From: Agromyces sp.
GTDB lineage: Bacteria > Actinomycetota > Actinomycetes > Actinomycetales > Microbacteriaceae
DNA length: 30,049 bases
Assembly (NCBI GenBank): GCA_031178025.1
Contig: JAPSJU010000002.1
Location: 1-30,049, forward strand
Direction of reading: 5' to 3'
In this document: piece after piece, positions 7,494-14,615 of the stretch
How positions within the stretch are numbered: position 1 is the stretch's first letter
How the letters are laid out: each line of letters begins with the position of its first letter
Translations under genes and position numbers: made by a program
Notes under the pieces: generated by a model
The model's input: only the letters and a program-made list of their open reading frames with translations
Database searches by the model: none
Told to the model about the DNA's origin: nothing

Positions 7494-7523
7494 ACGCTAC
7501 GCCCCGATGTCGCACGGTGTCGG
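7494..7523 (-). promoter_or_regulatory. Promoter of the oligopeptidase gene, leaderless
   Basis: Reading the minus strand, CCGACA (7523-7518) and TAGCGT (7499-7494) are separated by 18 bases. They match the -35 (four of six bases) and the TANNNT -10. Six bases separate the -10 from the GTG start at 7487, so transcription should begin at or near the start codon. Confidence 0.55.
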
Positions 7524-7558
7524 CCGGGACGACTGAGGATTCGTCAGCCCGAGTCTGC

Positions 7559-7577
7559 TTAGGTTAGCCTTAGCTCA
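7559..7577 (+). promoter_or_regulatory. Iron box (DtxR/IdeR-type operator)
   Basis: TTAGGTTAGCCTTAGCTCA matches the 19-bp consensus of DtxR/IdeR/DmdR operators (TTAGGTTAGSCTAACCTAA) at all twelve bases of the left part and at several on the right. It includes TAGGTT (7560-7565), which can serve as the -10, so the iron-loaded repressor would block the polymerase directly. It lies 53 bp upstream of the ligase-carrier-acyltransferase gene. A related box precedes the Fbp operon at 13981-13999. Confidence 0.78.
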
Positions 7578-7630
7578 CCCTGCCTGATTGCGCCGCGTGC
7601 TCGCGCCCCCGGCATCCCTGGAGTCCCGAC

Positions 7631-10279
7631 GTGTCCACGAGAACCTCTGCGCCCACCGGCCTGCACCTGCTCCGGGGCGACGACCACGACCTCGCGCTGC
7701 GGGCCGACGGCCGCGATCGCACGTTCAGCGAGGTCCGCGAGCTCGTCGAGGCCCGCCGCGAGGAACTCGGACCCACGCGCCGACTCGTGATGATCGAGGG
7801 CGGCAATGCGCTCGAACCCGTCGTGACCTACCTCGCCGCGCTCGAGGGCGGCCACCCCGTGCTCTTCGTCGACGGCGACGCCGATCGCTCGGCCGAGCAC
7901 CGCGCCGCGCTCGTCGAGCGCTTCGACCCCGACGTCGTCGCTGGGGCATCACCCGGCCTCGCCGCCGCCGGCTCGTGGCGGCTCACCGAGCGCCGTGCCG
8001 GCACGCGGCACCGGTTCCATCCGGATCTCGCGCTGCTCGCGAGCACCTCGGGGTCCACCGGCTCGCCGAAGCTCGTGCGCCTCTCGCACGAGAACGTGCT
8101 GAGCAACGCCGTCGCCATCGGCGACTACCTGAACCTCGGCACGAGCGAACGGGCCATCACCACCCTGCCGCTGCACTACTGCTACGGCCTGTCGGTCGTG
8201 AACAGCCATCTCGTCGCGGGGGCGGGCGTCGTCCTCGATGGGCACTCCGTGGCCGACGAGGCCTTCTGGCACGAGTTCGAGCGCAGTGGCGCCACCTCGT
8301 TCGCGGGCGTGCCGTACACCTTCGAGCTGCTCGAGGCGAGCGGCTTCGCCGAGCGCGACCTCTCGACCCTCCGCTACGTCACGCAGGCGGGCGGGCGTCT
8401 CGACCCCGAGCGGATCCGGCGCTTCGCGAGGCTCGGCCGGGAGCGCGGCTTCGACGTCGTCGTGATGTACGGCCAGACCGAGGCGACCGCGCGCATGGCG
8501 TACCTGCCCCCGCAGCTGGCGGAGCAGTCGGCTGAGGCCATCGGCATCCCCATCCCCGGCGGCCGGTTCACGATCGACGCACCGGCCGGCGAGACGGTCG
8601 GCGAGCTCGTCTACGAGGGCCCCAACGTCATGATGGGATACGCCGAGGATCCGGCCGACTTCGTCGAGGGACGCACCGTCGAATCGCTCCGCACCGGCGA
8701 CCTCGCTCGCCGCCGCGACGACGGACTGTACGAGATCGTCGGCCGCAGCAACCGCTTCGCGAAGATCTTCGGCCTGCGGATCGACCTCGACCGCGTCGAA
8801 CGACTGCTCGCCGGCGAGGGCTGCGAGGTGCGCGCGGTGAGCTCCGACGAGCGACTGCGCCTGTTCGTGCTCGCCGAGCGCATCGTCGAGACGGTGCGTC
8901 GCCGGGCCGCCGAGCTCACGGGGCTTCCCGCACGCGTCATCGACGTGCACGCGATCGCGGAGTTCCCGCGCACCTCGAGCGGCAAGCCCGACACCGCGGC
9001 CCTCCTCGCCCATGCCGCCCTCCTCGACCGGCGCGCGACGGCTCGCGGCACCGCCGGTGCGGCCGTCACGACGGCCGGCGGGAGCGCCGGCGCGAGCGGC
9101 ACGACGCACGAAGCGGATGCCGCTGCGGACGTCACGCCCGAAGGGATCCGGGCCCTCTACGCCGAGCTGCTCGGCCGACCGGACGCCGGACTCGACGATT
9201 CCTTCGCGGGCCTCGGCGGGGACTCCCTCAGCTACGTCGAGGTGGCCGTCGGGCTCGAGGAACTGCTCGGCGAGGTGCCGAGGGACTGGCCGGCCATGTC
9301 GGTGCGGGAGCTCGCCTCGCGCGCGCCCGCACGCGACGCCCCGACGCCGCGACGGATGCCCCGCCTCGAGACTCCGGCGGTGCTGCGTGCCATCGCGATC
9401 GTGCTGATCGTCGGCACGCATGCGAACCTGTTCGGCGTGCAGGGCGGGGCGCACCTCCTGCTGGCGGTCGCGGGCTACAACCTGGCCCGCTTCCAGCTCG
9501 CCGACGTCTCCGAGCGACGCCGGGTCACCGGCATCCTGAAGAGCGCAGCGCAGGTCGTGGTGCCGGCGGCGCTCTGGATCGGAGGGGTCGCGCTCGTGAC
9601 GGGCGCCTACCAGCCGACGACGGCGCTGCTCGTGAACTCCTTCCTCGGTGCGCCGCAGTGGAGCGAGCAGTGGCAGTTCTGGTTCCTGGAGGCCATCGTC
9701 TGGTCGATGCTCGCGCTCGCCGCGGTCTTCGCGGTGCCGCTCGTCGACCGCGCCGAGCGGCGGCATCCGTTCGCCTTCGCCCTCGGCGTGCTCGGCATCG
9801 CCCTGGTGGCCCGCGTCGTGCTGGCCGGCGGGATGCAGGCGGATGCGACCGAGCGCTACACGCCCGCGATCATCGCGTGGTGCGTCGCCCTCGGCTGGCT
9901 CGTCGCCCGGTCGGCGTCGCTCGTGCAGCGGCTTCTCGTGTCGGCGCTCGTGCTCACCGCGGTGCCCGGGTTCTTCGGCGATCCGGCTCGCGAGCTCGTC
10001 GTCGTGGCGGGCATCCTGGTGCTGCTCTGGCTTCCGACGCTGCCGGTGCTCCGGCAACTCGTGCCCGTCGTCGGCACCCTCGCCGCCGCTTCGATGTTCG
10101 TCTACCTGACGCACTGGCAGGTCTACCCGCACCTCGAGCACGAGCTGCCGTGGCTTGCGACCCTGCTCTCGCTCGCCGTCGGCGTCGTCGTGTGGAAGCT
10201 CTACACCCTGGTGCAGGCGCGCGTCGCGCGGGGTGCGGCGCGGCTCAGGCGCCGACCGGCTGCGGCGCGTCCCCGCTGA
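7631..10279 (+). CDS. Fusion protein: AMP-forming acyl ligase, carrier protein and membrane acyltransferase
   Basis: This encodes 882 residues in three parts. Residues about 10-465 form an ANL adenylating enzyme: STSGSTGSPK (138-147), VMYGQTEATARM (278-289), TGD (355-357), GRSNRFAKIFGLRID (371-385) and the C-terminal catalytic Lys452 in RTSSGKPD. The A4 region (LPLHYCYGLSVV) lacks the Asp that holds an amino group in peptide synthetases, so a plain or hydroxy acid is the likelier substrate. After a Gly/Ala/Thr linker (467-500), residues 502-565 form a carrier domain with LGGDSLSYVE; Ser532 should bear phosphopantetheine. Residues 580-862 form a multi-helix membrane domain resembling acyltransferase-3 enzymes, with R586 and H597 in LRAIAIVLIVGTHAN. 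The GTG start has GGAG seven bases upstream. An iron box precedes the gene. It probably activates an acid, loads it on the carrier and transfers it at the membrane; the acceptor is unknown. Confidence 0.85.
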   Translation: MSTRTSAPTGLHLLRGDDHDLALRADGRDRTFSEVRELVEARREELGPTRRLVMIEGGNALEPVVTYLAALEGGHPVLFVDGDADRSAEHRAALVERFDPDVVAGASPGLAAAGSWRLTERRAGTRHRFHPDLALLASTSGSTGSPKLVRLSHENVLSNAVAIGDYLNLGTSERAITTLPLHYCYGLSVVNSHLVAGAGVVLDGHSVADEAFWHEFERSGATSFAGVPYTFELLEASGFAERDLSTLRYVTQAGGRLDPERIRRFARLGRERGFDVVVMYGQTEATARMAYLPPQLAEQSAEAIGIPIPGGRFTIDAPAGETVGELVYEGPNVMMGYAEDPADFVEGRTVESLRTGDLARRRDDGLYEIVGRSNRFAKIFGLRIDLDRVERLLAGEGCEVRAVSSDERLRLFVLAERIVETVRRRAAELTGLPARVIDVHAIAEFPRTSSGKPDTAALLAHAALLDRRATARGTAGAAVTTAGGSAGASGTTHEADAAADVTPEGIRALYAELLGRPDAGLDDSFAGLGGDSLSYVEVAVGLEELLGEVPRDWPAMSVRELASRAPARDAPTPRRMPRLETPAVLRAIAIVLIVGTHANLFGVQGGAHLLLAVAGYNLARFQLADVSERRRVTGILKSAAQVVVPAALWIGGVALVTGAYQPTTALLVNSFLGAPQWSEQWQFWFLEAIVWSMLALAAVFAVPLVDRAERRHPFAFALGVLGIALVARVVLAGGMQADATERYTPAIIAWCVALGWLVARSASLVQRLLVSALVLTAVPGFFGDPARELVVVAGILVLLWLPTLPVLRQLVPVVGTLAAASMFVYLTHWQVYPHLEHELPWLATLLSLAVGVVVWKLYTLVQARVARGAARLRRRPAAARPR

Positions 10280-11351
10280 CCGTCTCGGCCCTGGCGACCG
10301 CTGCAGTGGGCCCCGGGTAGAGCACCACCCCGCCGTCGATGCGGAGCCCGACTCGGGAGCCGGGCCCCAGCGAGCCGAGCTCGTGGAGCGGCACCGTGAG
10401 CTCCACGACGGCCGGCTCGTCGCTGCCGGCAAGCAGCGACACCTCGGCGACCGCGCCGACCGAGCGGACGGCGTGCACGACGGCGTTCCGCTCCGCCGCA
10501 TCGGCGTCGAGGCGCAACTGCGCCGGGCGGAGCATGGCGACCCCCGCCGCCGCGCCGCCGCTGCGGTCGTGCCGGATCCGCACCCGGCCGAGGACGCACT
10601 GGGCGACGCCCTCCGACGCGCGCGCCGGCAGCAGCACGGCCGCCCCGAGGAATCCGGCGATCTCGGCCGTCGCCGGTGCATCGAACACGGCGGCGGGCTC
10701 ACCCGCCTGGGCGAGGCGCCCGTCCACCATCACGCCGATCCCGTGCCCGAACGAGAGCGCCTCGTCCTGGTCGTGCGTCACGAGCACCGCCGTGGTGCCG
10801 GAACGTTCGAGTGCGTCGATGACCGCGCGACGGGTCTGGTCGCGCAGGCCCGTGTCGAGCGCGCTGAAGGGCTCGTCGAGCAGGATCACGCCGGGCCGCG
10901 GCGCGAGTGCGCGCGCGAGGGCGACGCGCTGCTGCTGCCCGCCCGAGAGCTCGTGCGGGAAGCGATCGGCGAGCGCCGGGTCGAGCGTGGCGAGCTGCAT
11001 GACCTCCCGCACGCGCGCAGCTCGCGCCCCCGTGCCGCGCGGAAGCCCGAACGCGATGTTCGCCGCGACCGTGAGGTGCGGGAAGAGCGCGCCGTCCTGC
11101 GCCACGTAGCCGATGCCCCGCCGATGCGCCGGAACCGACGAGCTCGGCGTCGCGAGTGCGCGGTCGCCGAGGAGGATGCGCCCGCGGTCGGGCCGTTCGA
11201 AGCCGGCGACGAGCCGCAGCAGCGTGCTCTTGCCGCTGCCCGAGGCGCCGACGATCGCGGTGCGGGAGCCCTGCGGCACGTCGAGCGAGATGTCGTCGAG
11301 CACGAGGCTGCGGCCGAACGACTTCGAGACGCCGGCGACGGAGAGGATCAT
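10245..11351 (-). CDS. fbpC: Ferric iron ABC transporter, ATP-binding protein
   Basis: This encodes 368 residues. The ATPase domain has Walker A GASGSGKST (35-43), Q-loop VAQDGALFPHLTV (83-95), signature LSGGQQQR (135-142), Walker B VILLDEP (155-161) and the switch His193 in VTHDQDEAL. Residues about 240-368 form a C-terminal regulatory domain of the FbpC/TOBE type (MLRPAQLRL, VELTVPLHELG). It powers import of ferric iron delivered by the neighbouring binding protein. Its ATG shares four bases (ATGA) with the permease stop, and a GAGGAGG lies about nine bases upstream. Its 3' end runs 35 bp into the end of the convergent ligase-acyltransferase gene. A thiamine or spermidine specificity cannot be excluded from the ATPase alone, but the binding protein and iron box favour iron. 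Confidence 0.9.
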   Translation of the reverse strand: MILSVAGVSKSFGRSLVLDDISLDVPQGSRTAIVGASGSGKSTLLRLVAGFERPDRGRILLGDRALATPSSSVPAHRRGIGYVAQDGALFPHLTVAANIAFGLPRGTGARAARVREVMQLATLDPALADRFPHELSGGQQQRVALARALAPRPGVILLDEPFSALDTGLRDQTRRAVIDALERSGTTAVLVTHDQDEALSFGHGIGVMVDGRLAQAGEPAAVFDAPATAEIAGFLGAAVLLPARASEGVAQCVLGRVRIRHDRSGGAAAGVAMLRPAQLRLDADAAERNAVVHAVRSVGAVAEVSLLAGSDEPAVVELTVPLHELGSLGPGSRVGLRIDGGVVLYPGPTAAVARAETVSGDAPQPVGA

Positions 11352-12922
11352 CGGACGCGGCCTCCTCGGGCGTGGGAGAACATCAGCGCCACGGCGGGGA
11401 TCGACGAGAGCACGAGCAGCATCGCGTACGGTGCGGCCGCGGGGTAGTCGATCGCCGAGGCAGCCGACCAGAACTGCGTGGCGAGGGTGCGCGTGCCGGT
11501 GGGGGCGAGCAGCAGGGTGGCGGTGAGTTCGTTGGCCGCGCCGAGGGCGACGAGCGCGGCACCCGCCGCGACGGCGGGCAGGAGCAGCGGTGCCGTGACC
11601 CGCAGCCGGGCGACGAGGGGGCTGGTGCCGAGCGAGCGGGCGGCTTCCTCGAGCGATTCGGGCACCTGGGCGATCCCGGCCCGCAGCGGCACGAGCGCGC
11701 GCGGCAGGAAGATCACGACGTACGCGGCCATCACCGTGACGACCGTCTGGTACATCGCGGGAACGAAGCGGAGCGTGACCGTGACGAGCGCGAGCGCGAC
11801 GATGATCGCCGGAAGGCTGCTCGCGAGGTAGTAGGGCGCCTCGAGGGCACGACTGACGCGACCGGGATACCGGGCGGCCAGCCAGGCCACCGGCAGGGCG
11901 ACGAGGATGGCGCCGAGCGCGCCGCCGCCCGCGAGCAGCGCGGTCTGCGCGGCCGCCGCCGGGATCTCCGCGAACGCCGAGGCATCCGACGCGCCGAGCC
12001 AGCGCACGACGTTGACGAGCGGCACGACGGTGGAGGCGATGCCGAGGCACGCGAGGGCGACGACCGTCGCCGGGGCGGCGCGGCCGAGCCGAGCGAGTGA
12101 CGGGGGATGCGGACTGCCCGTGCCGACCCTGGCATAGCGGGCCCGGCCCCGTGCGCCCGCCTCCATGACGAGCAGCACGAGGCAGAGCGTCGCGAGCACG
12201 ACGCCGAGCGAGGCGGCGGAGGAGCCGGCGAAGGTGGACTGGTAGGCGACCACGATCGCGGTCGTGAACGTGTCGAAGCGGATGAACGCGAATGCGCCGT
12301 ACTCGGCGAGCAGGTGCATGGCGACGATGAGGCCGCCCCCGAGGATCGCCAGGCGCAGCTGCGGCAGGATCACGCGAGCGAAGACCGCCCAGGGGCCGAG
12401 TCCCAGCGAGCGGGCCGACTCCTCGAGCGCCGGGTCGAGGCCCCGGATCGTCGCGAGGGCCGGCAGGTACACGAGCGGGGAGTACGCCAGCGTCGACACC
12501 AGCACGCCGCCCCACAGCCCGTTGATCGAGGGGATGGCGCTCGCCCAGCCGTAGCTGCTGACGAACGCCGGGATGGCGAGCGGCGCGACGAGCAGCACCG
12601 CGAAGAAACGGCGTGCGGGAAGGTCGGTGCGCTCGACGAGCCAGGCCCCGCCCACGCCGAGGACGATCGTCGCGGGCACTCCGAGCACGAGCAGGAGCGC
12701 CGTGTTCGCGAGCAGTTCGCCGACCCGGGGGCGGAAGACGAGTGGCGCCAGTTCGTGCCAGCCGAGTCCGATCGCCGTCGCGACGACGTAGCCCACCGGG
12801 ATGAGCATGGCGATGGCGAGCACGACGACGAGCGCGACGAGGACCGCCGACGGACGGGAGCCGATGCCCCGCTCCGTCGGGCGGGCCGCCCGCGCCCGTG
12901 CCGTGATCGCCGTCGAGGTCAG
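11348..12922 (-). CDS. fbpB: Ferric iron ABC transporter, double-domain permease
   Basis: This encodes about 524 residues with two binding-protein-dependent permease domains in one chain, as in FbpB. Each has its EAA loop, which docks the ATPase: EESARSLGLGPWAVFARVILPQL and EEAARSLGTSPLVARLRVTAPLL. About a dozen hydrophobic helices are visible. The start is unusual. No ATG, GTG or TTG lies near the end of the binding-protein gene in this frame. The best choice is CTG at 12922-12920, which forms a CTGA overlap with the upstream TGA and has GGAGG ten bases before it. The next conventional starts are a GTG at 12823 and an ATG at 12808; both lack a ribosome binding site and would remove the cytoplasmic lead and cut into the first helix. 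The gene is translationally coupled on both sides. Confidence 0.85.
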   Translation of the reverse strand: MTSTAITARARAARPTERGIGSRPSAVLVALVVVLAIAMLIPVGYVVATAIGLGWHELAPLVFRPRVGELLANTALLLVLGVPATIVLGVGGAWLVERTDLPARRFFAVLLVAPLAIPAFVSSYGWASAIPSINGLWGGVLVSTLAYSPLVYLPALATIRGLDPALEESARSLGLGPWAVFARVILPQLRLAILGGGLIVAMHLLAEYGAFAFIRFDTFTTAIVVAYQSTFAGSSAASLGVVLATLCLVLLVMEAGARGRARYARVGTGSPHPPSLARLGRAAPATVVALACLGIASTVVPLVNVVRWLGASDASAFAEIPAAAAQTALLAGGGALGAILVALPVAWLAARYPGRVSRALEAPYYLASSLPAIIVALALVTVTLRFVPAMYQTVVTVMAAYVVIFLPRALVPLRAGIAQVPESLEEAARSLGTSPLVARLRVTAPLLLPAVAAGAALVALGAANELTATLLLAPTGTRTLATQFWSAASAIDYPAAAPYAMLLVLSSIPAVALMFSHARGGRVR

Positions 12923-13959
12923 AGCAGCCCCGCCTCCGTCATGAGGTCGATGACCTCCGGACCGTTGAGCTCGGTCGGGTCGACGAGCGGGGCGTCGAGC
13001 GTCTCGAGCGCCGGCAGGGGCGCCTTCGCCGGGATGCCGCTCGCCACCGGGTACTCGAAGCTGTACCCCTCGCCGAGGATGGTCTGGCCCTGCTCGCCGG
13101 CGAGGAAGGCGAGGAACTGCTGCGCGGCGTCCTGTCGCGTGCCGGCCTTCAGCACTCCGCCGCCCGAGACGCTCACGAACGCCCCCGGATCGGCGTTGCC
13201 GAAGTAGTGCAGCTTCGTGTCGGCGCTGTTCTCGCGTGTGCCGTCCTGGTCGCGGTACCAGTAGTAGTGGTAGATCACTCCGCCGGGCACTTCGCCGGCG
13301 TTCACGGCCTTCATCGTCGCGATGTTGTTCTGGTAGATCGTCGCGTTCTCGTGCATGCCGTCGAGCCAGCTTCGCGTGGCGTCGGCACCCGTGAGCTCCA
13401 GCATCGCCGAGACGATGGCCTGGAAGTCGGCGCCGCCCGGCGCCGCGCCCCAGCGGTCCTTCCAGGCGGGATCGGCGAGGTCGACGAGCGAGTCGGGCAG
13501 CTCGGATTCGTCGAGGAGCTCGGGGTTGTAGACGAAGACCGTCGATCGAGCGGCGATGCCGGTCCAGAGCCCGCTCGAGGGGCGATACTGCTCGGGCACG
13601 AGGTCGAGCGTCGCCTGGTCGACGGGGGCGAAGAGTCCGGCGTTCTCGACGAGCGACATGGCGGGGGAGTTCTCGGTGAGGAAGACGTCGGCGCGCGACG
13701 CGTCGCCCTCGGCGACGAGCTGGTTCGCGAGCTCGCTGTCCGAGCCGTGCCGCAGCACGACCTCGATGCCGGTCTCCTCGGTGAACGCCTCGACCCACTC
13801 CTCGGTGAGCTGCTCGTGCTGGGCGTTGTAGACGACGAGCGCGTCGTCGGAGACCTGCGCCTCCTCGCCCCCCTGTGCGTCGCCCCCGGCGCAGCCGGTG
13901 AGCACCAGCGCCGCGAGGACGATGGGGGAGATGGACAGGATGGTGCGGCGGCGTCTCAT
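12919..13959 (-). CDS. fbpA: Iron(III) ABC transporter, substrate-binding lipoprotein
   Basis: This encodes 346 residues. A basic lead and hydrophobic segment end in the lipobox LTGC, so Cys23 should be lipidated and the protein held on the outer face of the membrane. The mature protein begins near DALVVYNAQHEQLTEEWVEAFTEETGIEV, the normal opening of FbpA-type ferric-binding proteins. GVIYHYYWYRDQ (Y230, Y232, Y233) holds the tyrosine pair that binds Fe3+ in this family. SGGGVLKAG and AQQFLAFLAGEQGQ at about 265-295 are also typical. It is first in a three-gene operon with permease and ATPase, all overlapping by four bases. An iron box lies 22-40 bp upstream of its ATG and includes the likely -10 (TAGGAT). 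Confidence 0.92.
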   Translation of the reverse strand: MRRRRTILSISPIVLAALVLTGCAGGDAQGGEEAQVSDDALVVYNAQHEQLTEEWVEAFTEETGIEVVLRHGSDSELANQLVAEGDASRADVFLTENSPAMSLVENAGLFAPVDQATLDLVPEQYRPSSGLWTGIAARSTVFVYNPELLDESELPDSLVDLADPAWKDRWGAAPGGADFQAIVSAMLELTGADATRSWLDGMHENATIYQNNIATMKAVNAGEVPGGVIYHYYWYRDQDGTRENSADTKLHYFGNADPGAFVSVSGGGVLKAGTRQDAAQQFLAFLAGEQGQTILGEGYSFEYPVASGIPAKAPLPALETLDAPLVDPTELNGPEVIDLMTEAGLL

Positions 13960-13980
13960 GTGAGGCTCTCGGTGAGATGG

Positions 13981-13999
13981 GCAGGAAAGGCTATCCTAA
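13981..13999 (-). promoter_or_regulatory. Iron box (DtxR/IdeR-type operator) of the Fbp operon
   Basis: Read on the minus strand, TTAGGATAGCCTTTCCTGC matches the 19-bp iron-box consensus at most positions; the left half differs at one base and the right half is weaker. It contains TAGGAT (13998-13993), which fits a -10. It would place the ferric transporter under the same iron-dependent repressor as the fusion enzyme at 7631. Confidence 0.72.
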
Positions 14000-14041
14000 C
14001 CCGCCGCGAACGGCTCGCCCATCGAGATGCGACGGGACGAC

Positions 14042-14512
14042 TCAGCCGGTCTTCGTCCAGTCGAGGTTGATGACGTCGCCGATGTAGACGGTCTCGCCGT
14101 AGTCGTGGATCTGCGGGTTCATGCGGAGCAACTGCTGCTGCGGCAGCTCGAAGCGCTGCGCGATGTCGAAGAAGCTGTCGCCCTCGACGACCGTGTAGCT
14201 CGAGGGCACGCCCGCGCCGTCGAGGACGGGTGTCCCGGTGGCGCCGGGTCGGCTGCCGGTGTCGTACGCGGGACCCCATTCGACGACCGGGGCCGGCGCG
14301 TTCGGCACCGGTTCCGGCGCCGGTGCCTCCGGCGGCGGGGGCGGGGGCGGGGTGTGCGTCGGCATCGGCGCCGGCGTCGGGGTCACGGTGGCCGTGACGG
14401 TCACGGGCGGCGGCGTCGCGACCGGTGCGGCGACGCATCCGCTCAACAGCAGGGCTGCGAGGCAGGCGGCGCTCGCGGTCGACGTCCTCGTCCTGCCGAA
14501 CCCTCGTCGCAC
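14042..14512 (-). CDS. LysM-domain lipoprotein
   Basis: This encodes 156 residues. The signal sequence ends in the lipobox LSGC with Cys26 as the lipidation site. Residues about 30-80 are a Pro/Thr/Ala-rich spacer with a run of seven prolines, likely spanning the cell wall. Residues about 106-150 are a LysM domain (YTVVEGDSFFDIAQRFELPQ, then LLRMNPQI, then IGDVINL), which binds peptidoglycan. No catalytic domain is attached, so an anchoring or wall-sensing role is likelier than hydrolysis. The GTG start has a strong GGGGGAGG five bases upstream. TAGGCT at 14579-14574 is a plausible -10, giving a leader of about 55 bases. It is probably monocistronic, being separated by 82 bp from the Fbp operon. 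Confidence 0.87.
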   Translation of the reverse strand: MRRGFGRTRTSTASAACLAALLLSGCVAAPVATPPPVTVTATVTPTPAPMPTHTPPPPPPPEAPAPEPVPNAPAPVVEWGPAYDTGSRPGATGTPVLDGAGVPSSYTVVEGDSFFDIAQRFELPQQQLLRMNPQIHDYGETVYIGDVINLDWTKTG

Positions 14513-14615
14513 TCGCGCCTCCCCCGAACCACGTGCCGAACGGCGCCCCGTCCTCGGGCGCGCCGCTCGGGTCAGCCTATCGATCGCCCGGGAATGCGCA
14601 ATCCGTCGCGCCGTC

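Noticed and set aside
5208..7562. A 784-codon open frame on the plus strand opposite the oligopeptidase.
   Set aside because: It is the mirror of a clear S9 peptidase with a full catalytic triad; composition is typical of an antisense shadow and no ribosome binding site or motif is seen.
7949..10702. A 917-codon open frame on the minus strand, opposite the fusion enzyme.
   Set aside because: It is rich in Arg, Asp, Glu and His without motifs and runs into fbpC in another frame; the plus strand carries three recognisable domains.
14543..14561. A short GC hairpin (GCGCCC with GGGCGC) between the MocR and LysM genes.
   Set aside because: The stem is only six pairs in very GC-rich DNA and lies in the leader of the LysM gene; chance is sufficient.
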